From contig CALAUL010000057.1 in NCBI GenBank assembly GCA_937892255.1, positions 1-56,298 of the forward strand: a stretch of DNA of 56,298 nt, read 5' to 3'. The position numbers were made by a program, and so were the translations under genes. Origin of the DNA: an uncultured Bacteroidales bacterium. Lineage in GTDB: Bacteria; Bacteroidota; Bacteroidia; Bacteroidales; Marinilabiliaceae. Shown here one piece after another: positions 27,117 through 36,502 of this stretch (positions within the stretch are counted from its first letter, which is position 1; the number at the start of each line of letters is the position of its first letter). The notes under the pieces are model-generated. The model was not told where the DNA came from. It saw only the letters and a program-made list of their open reading frames with translations, and did not search any database.

Positions 27117-28319
27117 ATGAAATACTTAGTGATATTAACAGATGGAGCAGCCGATGAGCCAATAGCCGAATTAGGAGGAAAGACCGTTTTGCAAGCAGCC
27201 CACAAACCAAATATTGATGCTTTGTGCAAGCAAGGCTGTACAGGTATGTTGAAGACAGTTCCGGAAAGTCTTCACCCGGGTTCGGAAGTCGCCAATATGA
27301 CTATCATGGGCTACGACACAGAGTCGTTGTATCAAGGACGAGGTGTTCTTGAAGCAGCAGCCATTGGCATAGACTTTGAACCAACCGACTTGGTAATGCG
27401 TTGCAACATCGTGACAGTGGACAATGGTATATTGAAGAATCATTCGGGAGGACATATCTCTACGGAAGACGCAGCCATGCTTATTGATGAACTTAATTCA
27501 AAACTTTCGTCAGATAAAGTAAAGTTTTATAAAGGAGTTAGTTATCGTCATATTCTTATTATCAAGGGCGGAAAGAACGATTTTACGATGACACCGCCAC
27601 ACGATGTGCCCGGAGCAAAAGTTGATGACGTGATGCCAAAGTCGGTAGACCCGAGCGCAACACGTGACCTTGTAGAAGACTTAATGAGAAAAAGTCAGGA
27701 TATATTAGAAGCTCATCCTGTAAATGTAGCTCGTAAGGCCGCCGGAAAGCCAATGGCAAATCATATATGGCCATGGTCGGCGGGTTATAAACCTAAGATG
27801 CCAACACTCAATGAAATGTATCCGCAGATAAAGAGCGGAGCGGTTATCTCGGCTGTTGATTTGATATTCGGATTGGGCAGATTGGGAGGATTGAGACCTA
27901 TAGAGGTGGAAGGAGCAACAGGTCTGTATAATACCAACTATGAGGGAAAAGCTCGTGCAGCGATAGAAGCATTGCGCAACATGGACTACGTCTATCTTCA
28001 CATGGAAGCACCCGACGAAGCAGGACACGAAGGAGATGTTCAGCTTAAAATCAGAACTATTGAAGACATTGACACGAAAGTCGTAGGTCCGATACTTGAA
28101 GAGATAGCTCAGTGGTCAGAACCTGTCTGCATAGCTCTTTTACCGGATCATCCTACACCATGTGCCATAAAGACACATACACGCTCAGACGTTCCGTTTA
28201 TCCTCTATAAGCCCGGAATAAAAGCCGATGACGTGGAAAAATATGACGAAGACAGTTGTCAGCACGGAAGTCTCGGCAGACTTGAATTAATGCAGTTTAT
28301 GCACAAAATGATGGAATAA
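27117..28319 (+). CDS. apgM: Cofactor-independent phosphoglycerate mutase family protein (ApgM), likely homoserine kinase analogue
   Basis: A 400-aa alkaline-phosphatase-fold enzyme of the ApgM family. The start LVILTDGAADEPIAELGGKT gives the metal-binding Asp; the phosphorylated Ser is in GSEVANMTIMGYD; metal His and Asp residues lie in HMEAPDEAGHEG and LLPDHPTPCAIKTHTRSDVP. In Bacteroidetes a member of this family stands between thrA and thrC and has been proposed from genome context to replace homoserine kinase. Here it is 15 nt upstream of thrC, which supports that role, though thrA is not in front of it. The alternative is glycolytic 3-to-2-phosphoglycerate mutation. Confidence 0.9.
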   Translation: MKYLVILTDGAADEPIAELGGKTVLQAAHKPNIDALCKQGCTGMLKTVPESLHPGSEVANMTIMGYDTESLYQGRGVLEAAAIGIDFEPTDLVMRCNIVTVDNGILKNHSGGHISTEDAAMLIDELNSKLSSDKVKFYKGVSYRHILIIKGGKNDFTMTPPHDVPGAKVDDVMPKSVDPSATRDLVEDLMRKSQDILEAHPVNVARKAAGKPMANHIWPWSAGYKPKMPTLNEMYPQIKSGAVISAVDLIFGLGRLGGLRPIEVEGATGLYNTNYEGKARAAIEALRNMDYVYLHMEAPDEAGHEGDVQLKIRTIEDIDTKVVGPILEEIAQWSEPVCIALLPDHPTPCAIKTHTRSDVPFILYKPGIKADDVEKYDEDSCQHGSLGRLELMQFMHKMME

Positions 28320-28334
28320 AGAAATATAAAATAT

Positions 28335-29618
28335 ATGCTTTTCTATAGTACAAATAACAGAAATAACACAGCAGATTTAAAGACCGCTGTATTAAAAGGA
28401 TTGGCATCGGACAAAGGTTTATATATGCCAGAGTCAATACCAACTCTTCCCGAGTCGTTTTGGAACGAACTTCCCGGGAAAAGCATGGGTGAGATAGGAT
28501 TTGAAGTGCTCAAGCATTTCTTCTGCCCCGACATACCGGAAGACAAGTTCAAAGCAATGGTGGAAGATGCTTTCAATTTCCCTGTCCCCGTGGTCAAAGT
28601 TTCGGAACGAATAATGTCGTTGGAGTTGTTCTATGGACCGACATTGGCGTTCAAAGACGTTGGCGCAAGATTTTTGGCACGTGTCATGTCATATTTTGCG
28701 AACTTTGGCGGTCGTCCTATCAATGTACTTGCAGCAACATCGGGAGATACAGGTTCGGCTGTAGCAAATGGTTTCCTTGGTGTTGAGAATGTATATGTCC
28801 ATGTGTTGTATCCTAAAGGATTGGTGAGTAAACTCCAAGAACTTCAATTTACAACATTGGGTCAGAACATCACAGCGTATGAGGTGTCGGGTGTTTTTGA
28901 CGATTGTCAGCGTATGGTGAAAGATGCCTTTATGGACAAGCAACTCAATGAAGAGAAGATACTAACATCTGCCAACTCTATTAACTTGGCTAGATTCTTG
29001 CCACAGAGTGTATATTATTTTTATGCATTGTCGCAGATACCTCGAGAAGAGTGGAAAAATGTAGTTGTTTCTGTTCCTTCCGGCAACTTTGGAGATATCA
29101 CTGCAGGACTTATAGCATGGAAGATGGGCATGCCTGTAAAACGTTTTGTTGCGGCTGTAAATGCAAATCGTGTCTTCACTGATTATTTGCAGAGTGGTGA
29201 GTACAAACCGGCTCCGTCTATTGCAACTATCGCAAATGCAATGGATGTTGGTGACCCTTCAAACTTTGCTCGTGTTAGTGAGTTGTTTGGAGCTTCAGCA
29301 ACAGAAATGTCAAAACTCATCAGTAGTTATAGCTATAGTGATGAGCAGATTGCGACAACAATAAAAGAGGTGAAGAATCAGACAGGTTACATATGTGACC
29401 CTCATGGAGCAGTGGGATATGCAGCTTTGCGAGACCACATGCAAGACGGCGAATTGGGCTTGTTCCTCGAAACAGCACACCCTGCCAAGTTTATCGATAC
29501 GGTAGAAAAGTGTATTGATGAAAAAGTCGAAATACCGGCTCGCTTGCAGAAGTTTATGGAGGGTAAAAAGTTGAGTATTGCAATATCTGCTGATTATAAA
29601 AATCTTAATCTCCGATAA
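28335..29618 (+). CDS. thrC: Threonine synthase
   Basis: A 427-aa PLP enzyme turning O-phosphohomoserine into threonine, the last step of the pathway whose preceding step is probably done by the apgM product. The cofactor lysine is Lys107 in GPTLAFKDVGARFL; the phosphate-binding loop is AATSGDTGSAVANGF. The N-terminal YSTNNRNNTADLKTAVLKGL and the segment VPSGNFGDITAGLIAWKMG are typical of the longer threonine synthase class. The gene shares a transcript with apgM and ends at a strong terminator. Confidence 0.96.
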   Translation: MLFYSTNNRNNTADLKTAVLKGLASDKGLYMPESIPTLPESFWNELPGKSMGEIGFEVLKHFFCPDIPEDKFKAMVEDAFNFPVPVVKVSERIMSLELFYGPTLAFKDVGARFLARVMSYFANFGGRPINVLAATSGDTGSAVANGFLGVENVYVHVLYPKGLVSKLQELQFTTLGQNITAYEVSGVFDDCQRMVKDAFMDKQLNEEKILTSANSINLARFLPQSVYYFYALSQIPREEWKNVVVSVPSGNFGDITAGLIAWKMGMPVKRFVAAVNANRVFTDYLQSGEYKPAPSIATIANAMDVGDPSNFARVSELFGASATEMSKLISSYSYSDEQIATTIKEVKNQTGYICDPHGAVGYAALRDHMQDGELGLFLETAHPAKFIDTVEKCIDEKVEIPARLQKFMEGKKLSIAISADYKNLNLR

Positions 29619-29636
29619 GACGTTTTTCGTATAGAA

Positions 29637-29671
29637 AAGGGAGACTCGCAAAACGTGAGTTTCCCTTTTTT
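29637..29671 (+). terminator. Terminator after thrC
   Basis: Stem AAGGGAGACTCGC (29637-29649) with GTGAGTTTCCCTT (29655-29667), 13 pairs with two G-U, 5-nt loop, then TTTT. It lies 18 nt past the thrC stop. Confidence 0.82.
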
Positions 29672-29733
29672 GTATAATCCAAAATCCAACGAAGATGACG
29701 TTATCCAAAAACGTATTTGATACGAATCAGATG

Positions 29734-30867
29734 TTATGCCTGCAAGTATCTCTGTAGCCTGTTCATCGCTTCGGTGATGTTCTCAATTGAGTTGGCATAA
29801 GAGAAACGAACAAATCCTTCACCGTTGGCACCGAAGTCAATGCCTGGTGTTATGCCTACGTGAGCATTTTCCAACACATCAAAAGCAAAAGAGAAAGAGT
29901 CATTGGTAAATTTGCGAGCGTCGGCAAGAATGTAAAATGCACCTTGAGGCTCGGTATGAATTGTAAAACCTATTTCTCGTAGTCTTTTGATGAGGTATCT
30001 GCGTCGATTGTCGTATGTCTGTCGCATTTTTTCAATTTCGTCAGCTCCGTTGTTTATAGCTTCGAGAGCGGCATATTGAGCAATAGAAGGAGCACAGATA
30101 AACAAGTTTTGTTGTAGAGTTTGTATTTTGCGCATCTGTTTTTTGGGTGCTATCAGAAATCCAAGTCGCAGACCTGTCATTGCGTAACGTTTCGAAAATC
30201 CGTTTATTACGTATGCATTGTCAGTGTGTTGAAGTATGGAGTCGGCTTTGTCTTCATACACTAAGCCGTGGTATATTTCGTCCGATATGATAGGAATGCC
30301 TAATGTCGATAGCTGATGAAGAATATCGCTACTTAGTATTGTTCCTGTCGGATTCATGGGGGAGTTGATGACAATTGCTTTTGTTTTGTCTGTGATGGCT
30401 TTTTTTACGAGTTCTATGTCAAATTGAAATCCTGTTTCGGCAGATAGTTTCACCAACACGGGTTTTGCTCCGCAGGCTAATGCAAAGTTAGAATAACAAG
30501 CATATCCGGGGTCAGAGATTATTATTTCGTCATCGTGAGATGCTAATAGCATCATTGCCATGAGGATAGCTTGAGACGAGCCGCAAGTCAATGCTATGCA
30601 GTCGGGAGAGACGGATACGCCGTACTCCTTGTAATATTGTTGTGCTATGGTCTCTCGTAGTTGAGGTAACCCCAATGAATGAGTATAATGTGTATGCCCG
30701 TTGGACAATGCGTCTTGTATGGCTTTTGTTGCGCATTGTGGCATGTCAAAGTCCGGTTCTCCGACTTCAAGATGTATGACGTCGACACCTTGACTTTGTA
30801 GTTCGTTTGCTCTTTCCAGTACGTCCATTACGATGAATGGCGTCATCTTGTCTATGTTGCTATTCAT
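29734..30867 (-). CDS. PLP-dependent aminotransferase, class I/II (aspartate-aminotransferase-like)
   Basis: A 377-aa fold-type I aminotransferase. The PLP lysine is Lys226 in NGFSKRYAMTGLRLGF; other hallmarks are CGSSQAILMAMMLL, INSPMNPTGTIL and ISDEIYHGLVYE, with the substrate carboxylate Arg in EGFVRFSYA. It overlaps the stop codon of the S9 peptidase gene by one base (TAATG), so translation is coupled. Amino-acid specificity cannot be fixed; coupling to a dipeptidyl-peptidase suggests handling of amino acids from peptides. It converges with thrC. Confidence 0.92.
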   Translation of the reverse strand: MNSNIDKMTPFIVMDVLERANELQSQGVDVIHLEVGEPDFDMPQCATKAIQDALSNGHTHYTHSLGLPQLRETIAQQYYKEYGVSVSPDCIALTCGSSQAILMAMMLLASHDDEIIISDPGYACYSNFALACGAKPVLVKLSAETGFQFDIELVKKAITDKTKAIVINSPMNPTGTILSSDILHQLSTLGIPIISDEIYHGLVYEDKADSILQHTDNAYVINGFSKRYAMTGLRLGFLIAPKKQMRKIQTLQQNLFICAPSIAQYAALEAINNGADEIEKMRQTYDNRRRYLIKRLREIGFTIHTEPQGAFYILADARKFTNDSFSFAFDVLENAHVGITPGIDFGANGEGFVRFSYANSIENITEAMNRLQRYLQA

Positions 30868-32831
30868 TATTTCAGATTGTCGTCAAAGTAGCGTATTATT
30901 CTTCTTATAAGGTGAACTCTGTCTTTACCTAAGACGTTGTGTTCGTGTTGCGGATAAACAGCGTAATCGATCATTGTGTTGGTTTCGACGCTCTTCTTTA
31001 GTAGTTGCAATGAGTGCTGCCAAACAACAACGGGGTCAATATCTCCGTGTATTATGAGTGTTTTACCTTTTATCTTGTCTATCTTGTTGAGGATAGATGT
31101 GTTTTTGTATCCTTCTTTATTTTCTTGAGGAGTGTCCATGTAGCGTTCTCCGTACATGACTTCGTATAGCGACCAATCTGTGACAGGACCTCCGGCAACT
31201 CCGGCTTTGAATGTTTCAGGTTCTTCACACATGAGTGTCAGTGTCATAAATCCTCCATAACTCCAACCGTGAATGCCAATTCTGCTTGTGTCAATATAAG
31301 GGAGTGTTTTGAGAAGTTCTATGCCTTTCATTTGGTCTGCACGTTCGTTTTCGCCGAGTTTGCGATGTATTATTTTTTCAAACGCTCTTCCGCGAAGTTC
31401 CGTCCCTCTATTGTCCATAATCCATATTATATATCCTTGTTCTGCCATATACATCATCCATGGCGATGTTCCGTATAGCCAACTGCCGTTGACAAGTTGT
31501 GAATGTGGTCCTCCATAGACGTAAACCATAACAGGGTATTTTTTCAAGCTATCAAAATCAGATGGTTTTATCATGAGTCCGTAGAGGTCATGATTGTTGT
31601 CGGCTGTTTTAAGTAGTTTGAGTTCATACGAAGGGAGTTTGTAGCCTTTATACGGGTTGACAGTTTCGTTAAGTTCTTCTATCACTTCGCCTTTGTTGTT
31701 TCGCCATGTGGTTTTTGTGGCAATGTCAACTGATGACAGATAGTCAACAAACGAGCTTCTATCGGGGGCAAATGTTGCGGTATGTACGCCTATATTGTCA
31801 TTCGTCAGGCATGTCTTTTTGCCTTTAAGTGTCACGCTGTAGATATCTTTATACAAAAAACCACGTTCGTTAGATTGAAAATAAACGCTCTTTGTCGATG
31901 GACAATATCCATATATATCACTGACACACCAATTGCCAAAGGTCAGTTGTCGGTGTTTTTTTGTGTTGATGTTGTATAAATAGATATGAGTATAGCCGTC
32001 TCTGTCGCTTAGCCATACGAAGTTATCATTATCTATAAATATTGCCGGTTTGCAGGGTTCTATCCAGTTGCTGTCTTTTTCGGTAAAGACAGTCGCTGTA
32101 AGATTTCCCGTTTCAGCATTATAGATATTGAAATGCATTTCGTTTTGAGCTCTGTTTATTTCTGCCATGCAGATGCTTTTTCCATCCGGACGCCATGCTA
32201 TATTTGTGAAATAGCTATCGCCTGTCATTTCTGTATTGATGGTTGTCGTCGTTTCTTTTTGTGTGTCGTATATTTTCACTTTGACCTCATGGCTTGTCTC
32301 TCCTGCCATTGGGTAACGTAATGGTCTGACTTTTGCAATGCGTTGTGTTATATCTACTATTGGGTATTCGCTTACCATGCTTTCGTCCATTTCATAGTAC
32401 GCAAGTTTATTCCCTTGTTCCGACCAAAATGTGCCTTTGTTTATTCCAAATTCGTTTCTGTGGACAGCTTCCGCTACGACGATGCCATTTTGTGGTGTCG
32501 TGATGGCTTTCGATGTCTTGTTGTGTGCTGTGAAGACAAATAATGTATCTCCTTTTTTGTATGCTATATTACCATTGCGAGAACATCTATCGTAGCATGT
32601 TGACTGATAGTAAATATCTTTATTGTATATGACGTTAATCAGTGAGTCCCATTTCGTCTTGTCTGTATCTCGTATTAAAATGTTGTTATCATCAAATATC
32701 ACTGAACCATGCTTGGGACGATGGGAGTTGTATTCTGTTGTTCCCGGTGTGGTATTTTCTAATGTGAGCGACATCTGAGCTACGATGTTGAAGTTCATCA
32801 TCATCGCAACTGCTAATGCTATTAGTCTCAT
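30867..32831 (-). CDS. S9 family dipeptidyl-peptidase (DPP IV-like)
   Basis: A 654-aa secreted prolyl-oligopeptidase-type serine peptidase. After a signal peptide (about 1-18) comes a beta-propeller (about 60-390, with repeated W/D-rich blades such as FTNIAWRPDGKSI and FVWLSDRDGYTHIYLYN), then an alpha/beta-hydrolase domain. The triad is Ser524 (GWSYGGF), Asp599 (GDIDPV) and His631 (QHEHNV), all present. Such enzymes cut dipeptides from the N-terminus of peptides in the periplasm. It lies 10 nt after the ABC gene and overlaps the aminotransferase gene by one base, forming a three-gene operon. Confidence 0.93.
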   Translation of the reverse strand: MRLIALAVAMMMNFNIVAQMSLTLENTTPGTTEYNSHRPKHGSVIFDDNNILIRDTDKTKWDSLINVIYNKDIYYQSTCYDRCSRNGNIAYKKGDTLFVFTAHNKTSKAITTPQNGIVVAEAVHRNEFGINKGTFWSEQGNKLAYYEMDESMVSEYPIVDITQRIAKVRPLRYPMAGETSHEVKVKIYDTQKETTTTINTEMTGDSYFTNIAWRPDGKSICMAEINRAQNEMHFNIYNAETGNLTATVFTEKDSNWIEPCKPAIFIDNDNFVWLSDRDGYTHIYLYNINTKKHRQLTFGNWCVSDIYGYCPSTKSVYFQSNERGFLYKDIYSVTLKGKKTCLTNDNIGVHTATFAPDRSSFVDYLSSVDIATKTTWRNNKGEVIEELNETVNPYKGYKLPSYELKLLKTADNNHDLYGLMIKPSDFDSLKKYPVMVYVYGGPHSQLVNGSWLYGTSPWMMYMAEQGYIIWIMDNRGTELRGRAFEKIIHRKLGENERADQMKGIELLKTLPYIDTSRIGIHGWSYGGFMTLTLMCEEPETFKAGVAGGPVTDWSLYEVMYGERYMDTPQENKEGYKNTSILNKIDKIKGKTLIIHGDIDPVVVWQHSLQLLKKSVETNTMIDYAVYPQHEHNVLGKDRVHLIRRIIRYFDDNLK

Positions 32832-32841
32832 ATATACAATG

Positions 32842-35800
32842 TTATTTCTTTAGTTTCGGTATCTTTATCCATCGAGAAAGTTTGTTGCACCATGCACCGA
32901 TAAGTGCAAGGAACAAGATGGCGTTTTGTATCCATATAACTATAATGTCGAATAGGAATGTGTCTATTTTATAGCCTGCAATGTTCTTATATGGAGCGAA
33001 AAGTGGCGCATTTATCCACTCGTCGGTATCTTGGTATATCAAGTCTGTCTTTTGCCAAAGTCTGCCGTCATACTCGGCAATCATGTCCGACAAAGAACCT
33101 TTAGAACTTACAAATTCTTCCAATCCCTTGTTCATGTTGTTCATTTTGAGTTCTTGCAACTCAGTTGGTGTCAGCAGTTTTATGTGTGAGTCTTCCGCTT
33201 TATCGGCTTTATTGTATTTCTGAACGTTGTATTTTCTGATGTTTTCGATATACTCCATTATGGTATTATAAGCGGCTTGACCGAATAGTCCGGCGGTGAA
33301 GAGTTCGTCTTTCGGCATTTTCAAATCACCAAAATGATGTTGAGGTTCTTTAAGTTCATTTCGTACCAAATTCAGTCTATCTTGAGCTGTTGCTCTATCG
33401 TTCTTTTCAGAAGCTTTAAGAGCTTTTGACATGTTGTTTTTAAGAGTCGGAACCCAATAGTCTTTGTAGTACGCTGCCTGACTCTTGATTTTGTGGTATT
33501 GATAAAATTGTGTTTCGTAGTCGTTGTATATAAACTGATTGACAGCCAATGCTTCGAATGCCCATCGTGATGTTATTATTTGTCCGTAGGCAGGCACTCC
33601 GGTAACGCTGCTTAAGTCGGGGTTCATTTTGTCAAATTTTACAAATACACCGCTCAAAATCAGCTGTGGTATCACCATAAATGGTATAGAGATGTAAATG
33701 TTTACAGTCTTAGCCATTGTGTCTGACATTATTAGTCCTATAAGATTGGCGGATACAGCTGTGCTAAATAGCACAAGCCAATAATCCAACAACATACCGC
33801 GAATATCAAGGATGCTATTGGCAACCAAAACGAACATTAACATCTGTATCGCAGAGAGTCCCAATGTCAACAGACATTTTGACATGATGAAACTCGTTCG
33901 GCTCAAGTTTAAAAAGCGTTCTCGTTTGATTATCAGTCGATCGTGTATTATCTCTTCTGCACTCACTGTCAATCCAATGAAGAATGCTATTATTACGGCC
34001 ATTATCAGGAATACAGTGATATTGGGGTTGTCATAGAACGAATATGTGTTGACATTGTCTGCTTTATTGTAATATCTTAGCAATAGGGAAACAACGAGGC
34101 CTAATACAGGAGCCTCCAAGAAGTTTATGAGCAGATATTGCAAATTTGCGACTTTTGCTTTGATGTCTCTATGGAAGTACAGCCACAGTTGCTTTATCTT
34201 GTTTGGAATCTCAAATGTTATGGCAGGCAGTGGTTCCGGGTCGCCAACGTATGATATATCAAGTGCACCCCAATTAAACTTGTCGTACCACTCTTTGGGG
34301 GATACCTTGCGTGTCTGTGTGTTGTTACCGTATTCGTCTACAATAGGCAAACTTATCAGGCTAAGTACTTGTTCAACATTAATATTGCCACATCTCCTAC
34401 ACTCCACGTCTTTTGAGTTGAGCATGTGGAGGTTGCTTCTGAAATAACGTAAACTCTCTATCGGATTTCCATCGTATATCAGATAACCGCCGGTATCCAA
34501 TATCAACAATTGGTCAAACATTTTGAATATGTCTGATGATGGCTGGTGTATTACAACAAATATTAGTTTGCCCTTAATTGTCAAGTCTTTAAGGAGTTCG
34601 ATGATATTTTCAGAGTCGTGCGATGATAAGCCGGAAGTAGGCTCGTCCAATATCAAAATAGCAGGTTCGCGTATAAGTTCTAACGCTATATTTAATCGTT
34701 TGCGTTGACCGCCACTTATTTTCTTGTTCATCGGACTGCCGACTTTGATGTCTTTAATGTCGTACAGACCTAATGTGTTCAATATAGTATCTATGCGGTC
34801 TCGTATCATTTGCAACGGTAGGTTGTTAAAACTCATTCGTGCATTATAATACAAGTTGTCGTAGACGGTCAAGTCCTCTATTAGAATGTCATCTTGCGAT
34901 ACATAGCCAATGAGACCTTTAATTGCTTCCGGATTTTTATAAATGTCAATATTGTTGATGTATATCTGTCCTTTTTGTGGTTGTGCCATGCCAGAAATGA
35001 CATTCGAAAATGTACTTTTTCCGGAACCTGATACACCCATTATTCCGACAAGTCGTCCGGAATGTGCTTCAAATGAAAATTTGTTTAGACCGACAACGTC
35101 TTTTGAAAAACTATATTCGACGTTTCTCGCCTCCAATGTTATCGGAGTGTGAGTGTTGAGTGATGCTATATGACGCATCATGTCGTTGAAGAATATAGGG
35201 GAACAGATTCCGTTACGTAGAGAGTTTCCGGCTCGCATAATATATGTTCTGCCTGTAACTATTTGAGTGCCGTTCATTTCCAATTCGTTGGTCTCGCTTA
35301 TGTATTTGACCAAGAAAAGATTGACATCGGACAAGTATACAAAGTGCAGTTCGCCTTCCAAATCTTCCCATAGCACATGTTTGGGTTCTGAATTTGCATC
35401 ACAACTGTCATCTGACGAGAATACTACTCGTTCAGAAACTACATTTGTATTGAGAATGAAATCTCTTATCAGTTCAAATTCATCTTTGCGTATGTTGAAC
35501 TTGTCGGCAACAACGTCATGGACAAGGCCTTGTTCGACATAGCTTATATGTCCTGTGTTGAGGTATTCGTAAAGCTGTACTAAAACAATGTATTTTTGAT
35601 ATTGAGAGAGTTCTCGATTCATTTCTACGGCGATACGAGTCACTTTTGACGAAACGCGTGATATTACCTTATATTGATTATCTGAACGTCTGACTTGTGC
35701 AATACAATTTCTATAGTTTTCGTCGAATATGCTGATGTACTTGTTGGCCAACTCCTGGTTTAACTGATTGACTAAAAAGTTGTAAACAACCATTCGTCGT

Positions 35801-35880
35801 TCGCTCATATCTCCTGTGTCGCGTACCGAGGCGACAACAGCAAACATTTGTAGAAGTGCTTCTAATATCCTCTCACTCAT
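32842..35880 (-). CDS. ABCG-like ABC transporter, ATPase and permease in one chain, with N-terminal TerB-like region
   Basis: A 1012-aa half-transporter of the ABC2/ABCG arrangement. Residues about 1-150 are helical and look like a TerB domain (MFAVVASVRDTGDMSERRMV). The ATPase follows: Walker A GVSGSGKST (about 281-289), signature ISGGQRKRLNIALELI, Walker B AILILDEPTSGLSS, switch VVIHQPSSD. The permease holds about six membrane helices at 590-780 with a long soluble insert (about 780-960) and a last helix near 985-1005. Homologues of this layout occur across Bacteroidetes without a known substrate. It heads an operon with the S9 peptidase and aminotransferase. ABCG membership is firm, the TerB call moderate. 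Confidence 0.88.
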   Translation of the reverse strand: MSERILEALLQMFAVVASVRDTGDMSERRMVVYNFLVNQLNQELANKYISIFDENYRNCIAQVRRSDNQYKVISRVSSKVTRIAVEMNRELSQYQKYIVLVQLYEYLNTGHISYVEQGLVHDVVADKFNIRKDEFELIRDFILNTNVVSERVVFSSDDSCDANSEPKHVLWEDLEGELHFVYLSDVNLFLVKYISETNELEMNGTQIVTGRTYIMRAGNSLRNGICSPIFFNDMMRHIASLNTHTPITLEARNVEYSFSKDVVGLNKFSFEAHSGRLVGIMGVSGSGKSTFSNVISGMAQPQKGQIYINNIDIYKNPEAIKGLIGYVSQDDILIEDLTVYDNLYYNARMSFNNLPLQMIRDRIDTILNTLGLYDIKDIKVGSPMNKKISGGQRKRLNIALELIREPAILILDEPTSGLSSHDSENIIELLKDLTIKGKLIFVVIHQPSSDIFKMFDQLLILDTGGYLIYDGNPIESLRYFRSNLHMLNSKDVECRRCGNINVEQVLSLISLPIVDEYGNNTQTRKVSPKEWYDKFNWGALDISYVGDPEPLPAITFEIPNKIKQLWLYFHRDIKAKVANLQYLLINFLEAPVLGLVVSLLLRYYNKADNVNTYSFYDNPNITVFLIMAVIIAFFIGLTVSAEEIIHDRLIIKRERFLNLSRTSFIMSKCLLTLGLSAIQMLMFVLVANSILDIRGMLLDYWLVLFSTAVSANLIGLIMSDTMAKTVNIYISIPFMVIPQLILSGVFVKFDKMNPDLSSVTGVPAYGQIITSRWAFEALAVNQFIYNDYETQFYQYHKIKSQAAYYKDYWVPTLKNNMSKALKASEKNDRATAQDRLNLVRNELKEPQHHFGDLKMPKDELFTAGLFGQAAYNTIMEYIENIRKYNVQKYNKADKAEDSHIKLLTPTELQELKMNNMNKGLEEFVSSKGSLSDMIAEYDGRLWQKTDLIYQDTDEWINAPLFAPYKNIAGYKIDTFLFDIIVIWIQNAILFLALIGAWCNKLSRWIKIPKLKK

Positions 35881-35902
35881 AACAGCTTCTTAAACATAAA
35901 AA

Positions 35903-35933
35903 GCAGTTGGTAGTTTTGCAACTGCCCACTGCC
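35903..35933 (-). terminator. Terminator between the small secreted protein gene and the ABC operon
   Basis: On the minus strand, GCAGTGGGCAGTT pairs with AACTACCAACTGC (two mismatches) and TTTTTATG follows. It separates the gene at 35961-36389 from the ABC gene. Confidence 0.6.
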
Positions 35934-35960
35934 TTTATTTGTGGTATCTATAGTTCTTTT

Positions 35961-36389
35961 TTATTCATTGAGCTTAAAGCCCGTCATTATGATTGCAAAT
36001 CCAGATTGTGCTATCGAATTGTCCAACTTCGCTTCAACGATACAATCCATATATCCCTCTACCTGAAAATCCCAATATGGAGCATTGTCGTAATCCTTAT
36101 TGGTAAAGAGCAGATTGTGATTGTTGTCGAATACCGAAAATATAATGTATTTGTTACCTGCAGATCCTGCTGAAATACGATACGTTGTACCAGAAAAGAG
36201 AGTAAGTTTAAACTCTGCAATTTCGTCCCCAGCTAACAATGCCTTGAATGGCTGATTTGTTACAATATATGGGTGCTGAAAATTTCCTCGACAATCTGCT
36301 TCAATAACCTCGGCTTGACTATTTACCTCTGTTGGTAACATTATGGCTGCAATTAAAGCAAGTACTGATAATATATTTCTTAGTTTCAT
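35961..36389 (-). CDS. Small secreted protein of unknown function
   Basis: I choose ATG 36389 (MKLRNILSVLALIAAIMLP), giving 142 aa with a classic signal peptide cleaved after about residue 25 (VNSQA); the longer frame to 36446 adds an unlikely charged leader. The mature part is a compact beta-type domain of about 117 residues with FKLTLFSGTTYRISAG and YIIFSVFDNNHNLLFTNKDY, then IVEAKLDNSIAQSGFAIIM near the end. The pattern resembles prepeptidase-C-terminal-like or lectin-like beta folds that occur in Bacteroidetes envelope proteins, but I do not recognise a named family. It is transcribed alone between two terminators. Confidence 0.75.
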   Translation of the reverse strand: MKLRNILSVLALIAAIMLPTEVNSQAEVIEADCRGNFQHPYIVTNQPFKALLAGDEIAEFKLTLFSGTTYRISAGSAGNKYIIFSVFDNNHNLLFTNKDYDNAPYWDFQVEGYMDCIVEAKLDNSIAQSGFAIIMTGFKLNE

Positions 36390-36502
36390 AGTCTTATGTT
36401 TTTTCAAATACGCTACTAAATTATTATTTCTTTTCTGTAAATGCAAATATTTAAAAAAAAACTTTTCTAACAGTTATGACTTTGTATGTTTTACTATCGT
36501 TT

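Noticed and set aside
36390..36446. Upstream 19-codon extension of the small secreted protein
   Set aside because: It would put charged residues before a perfect signal peptide.
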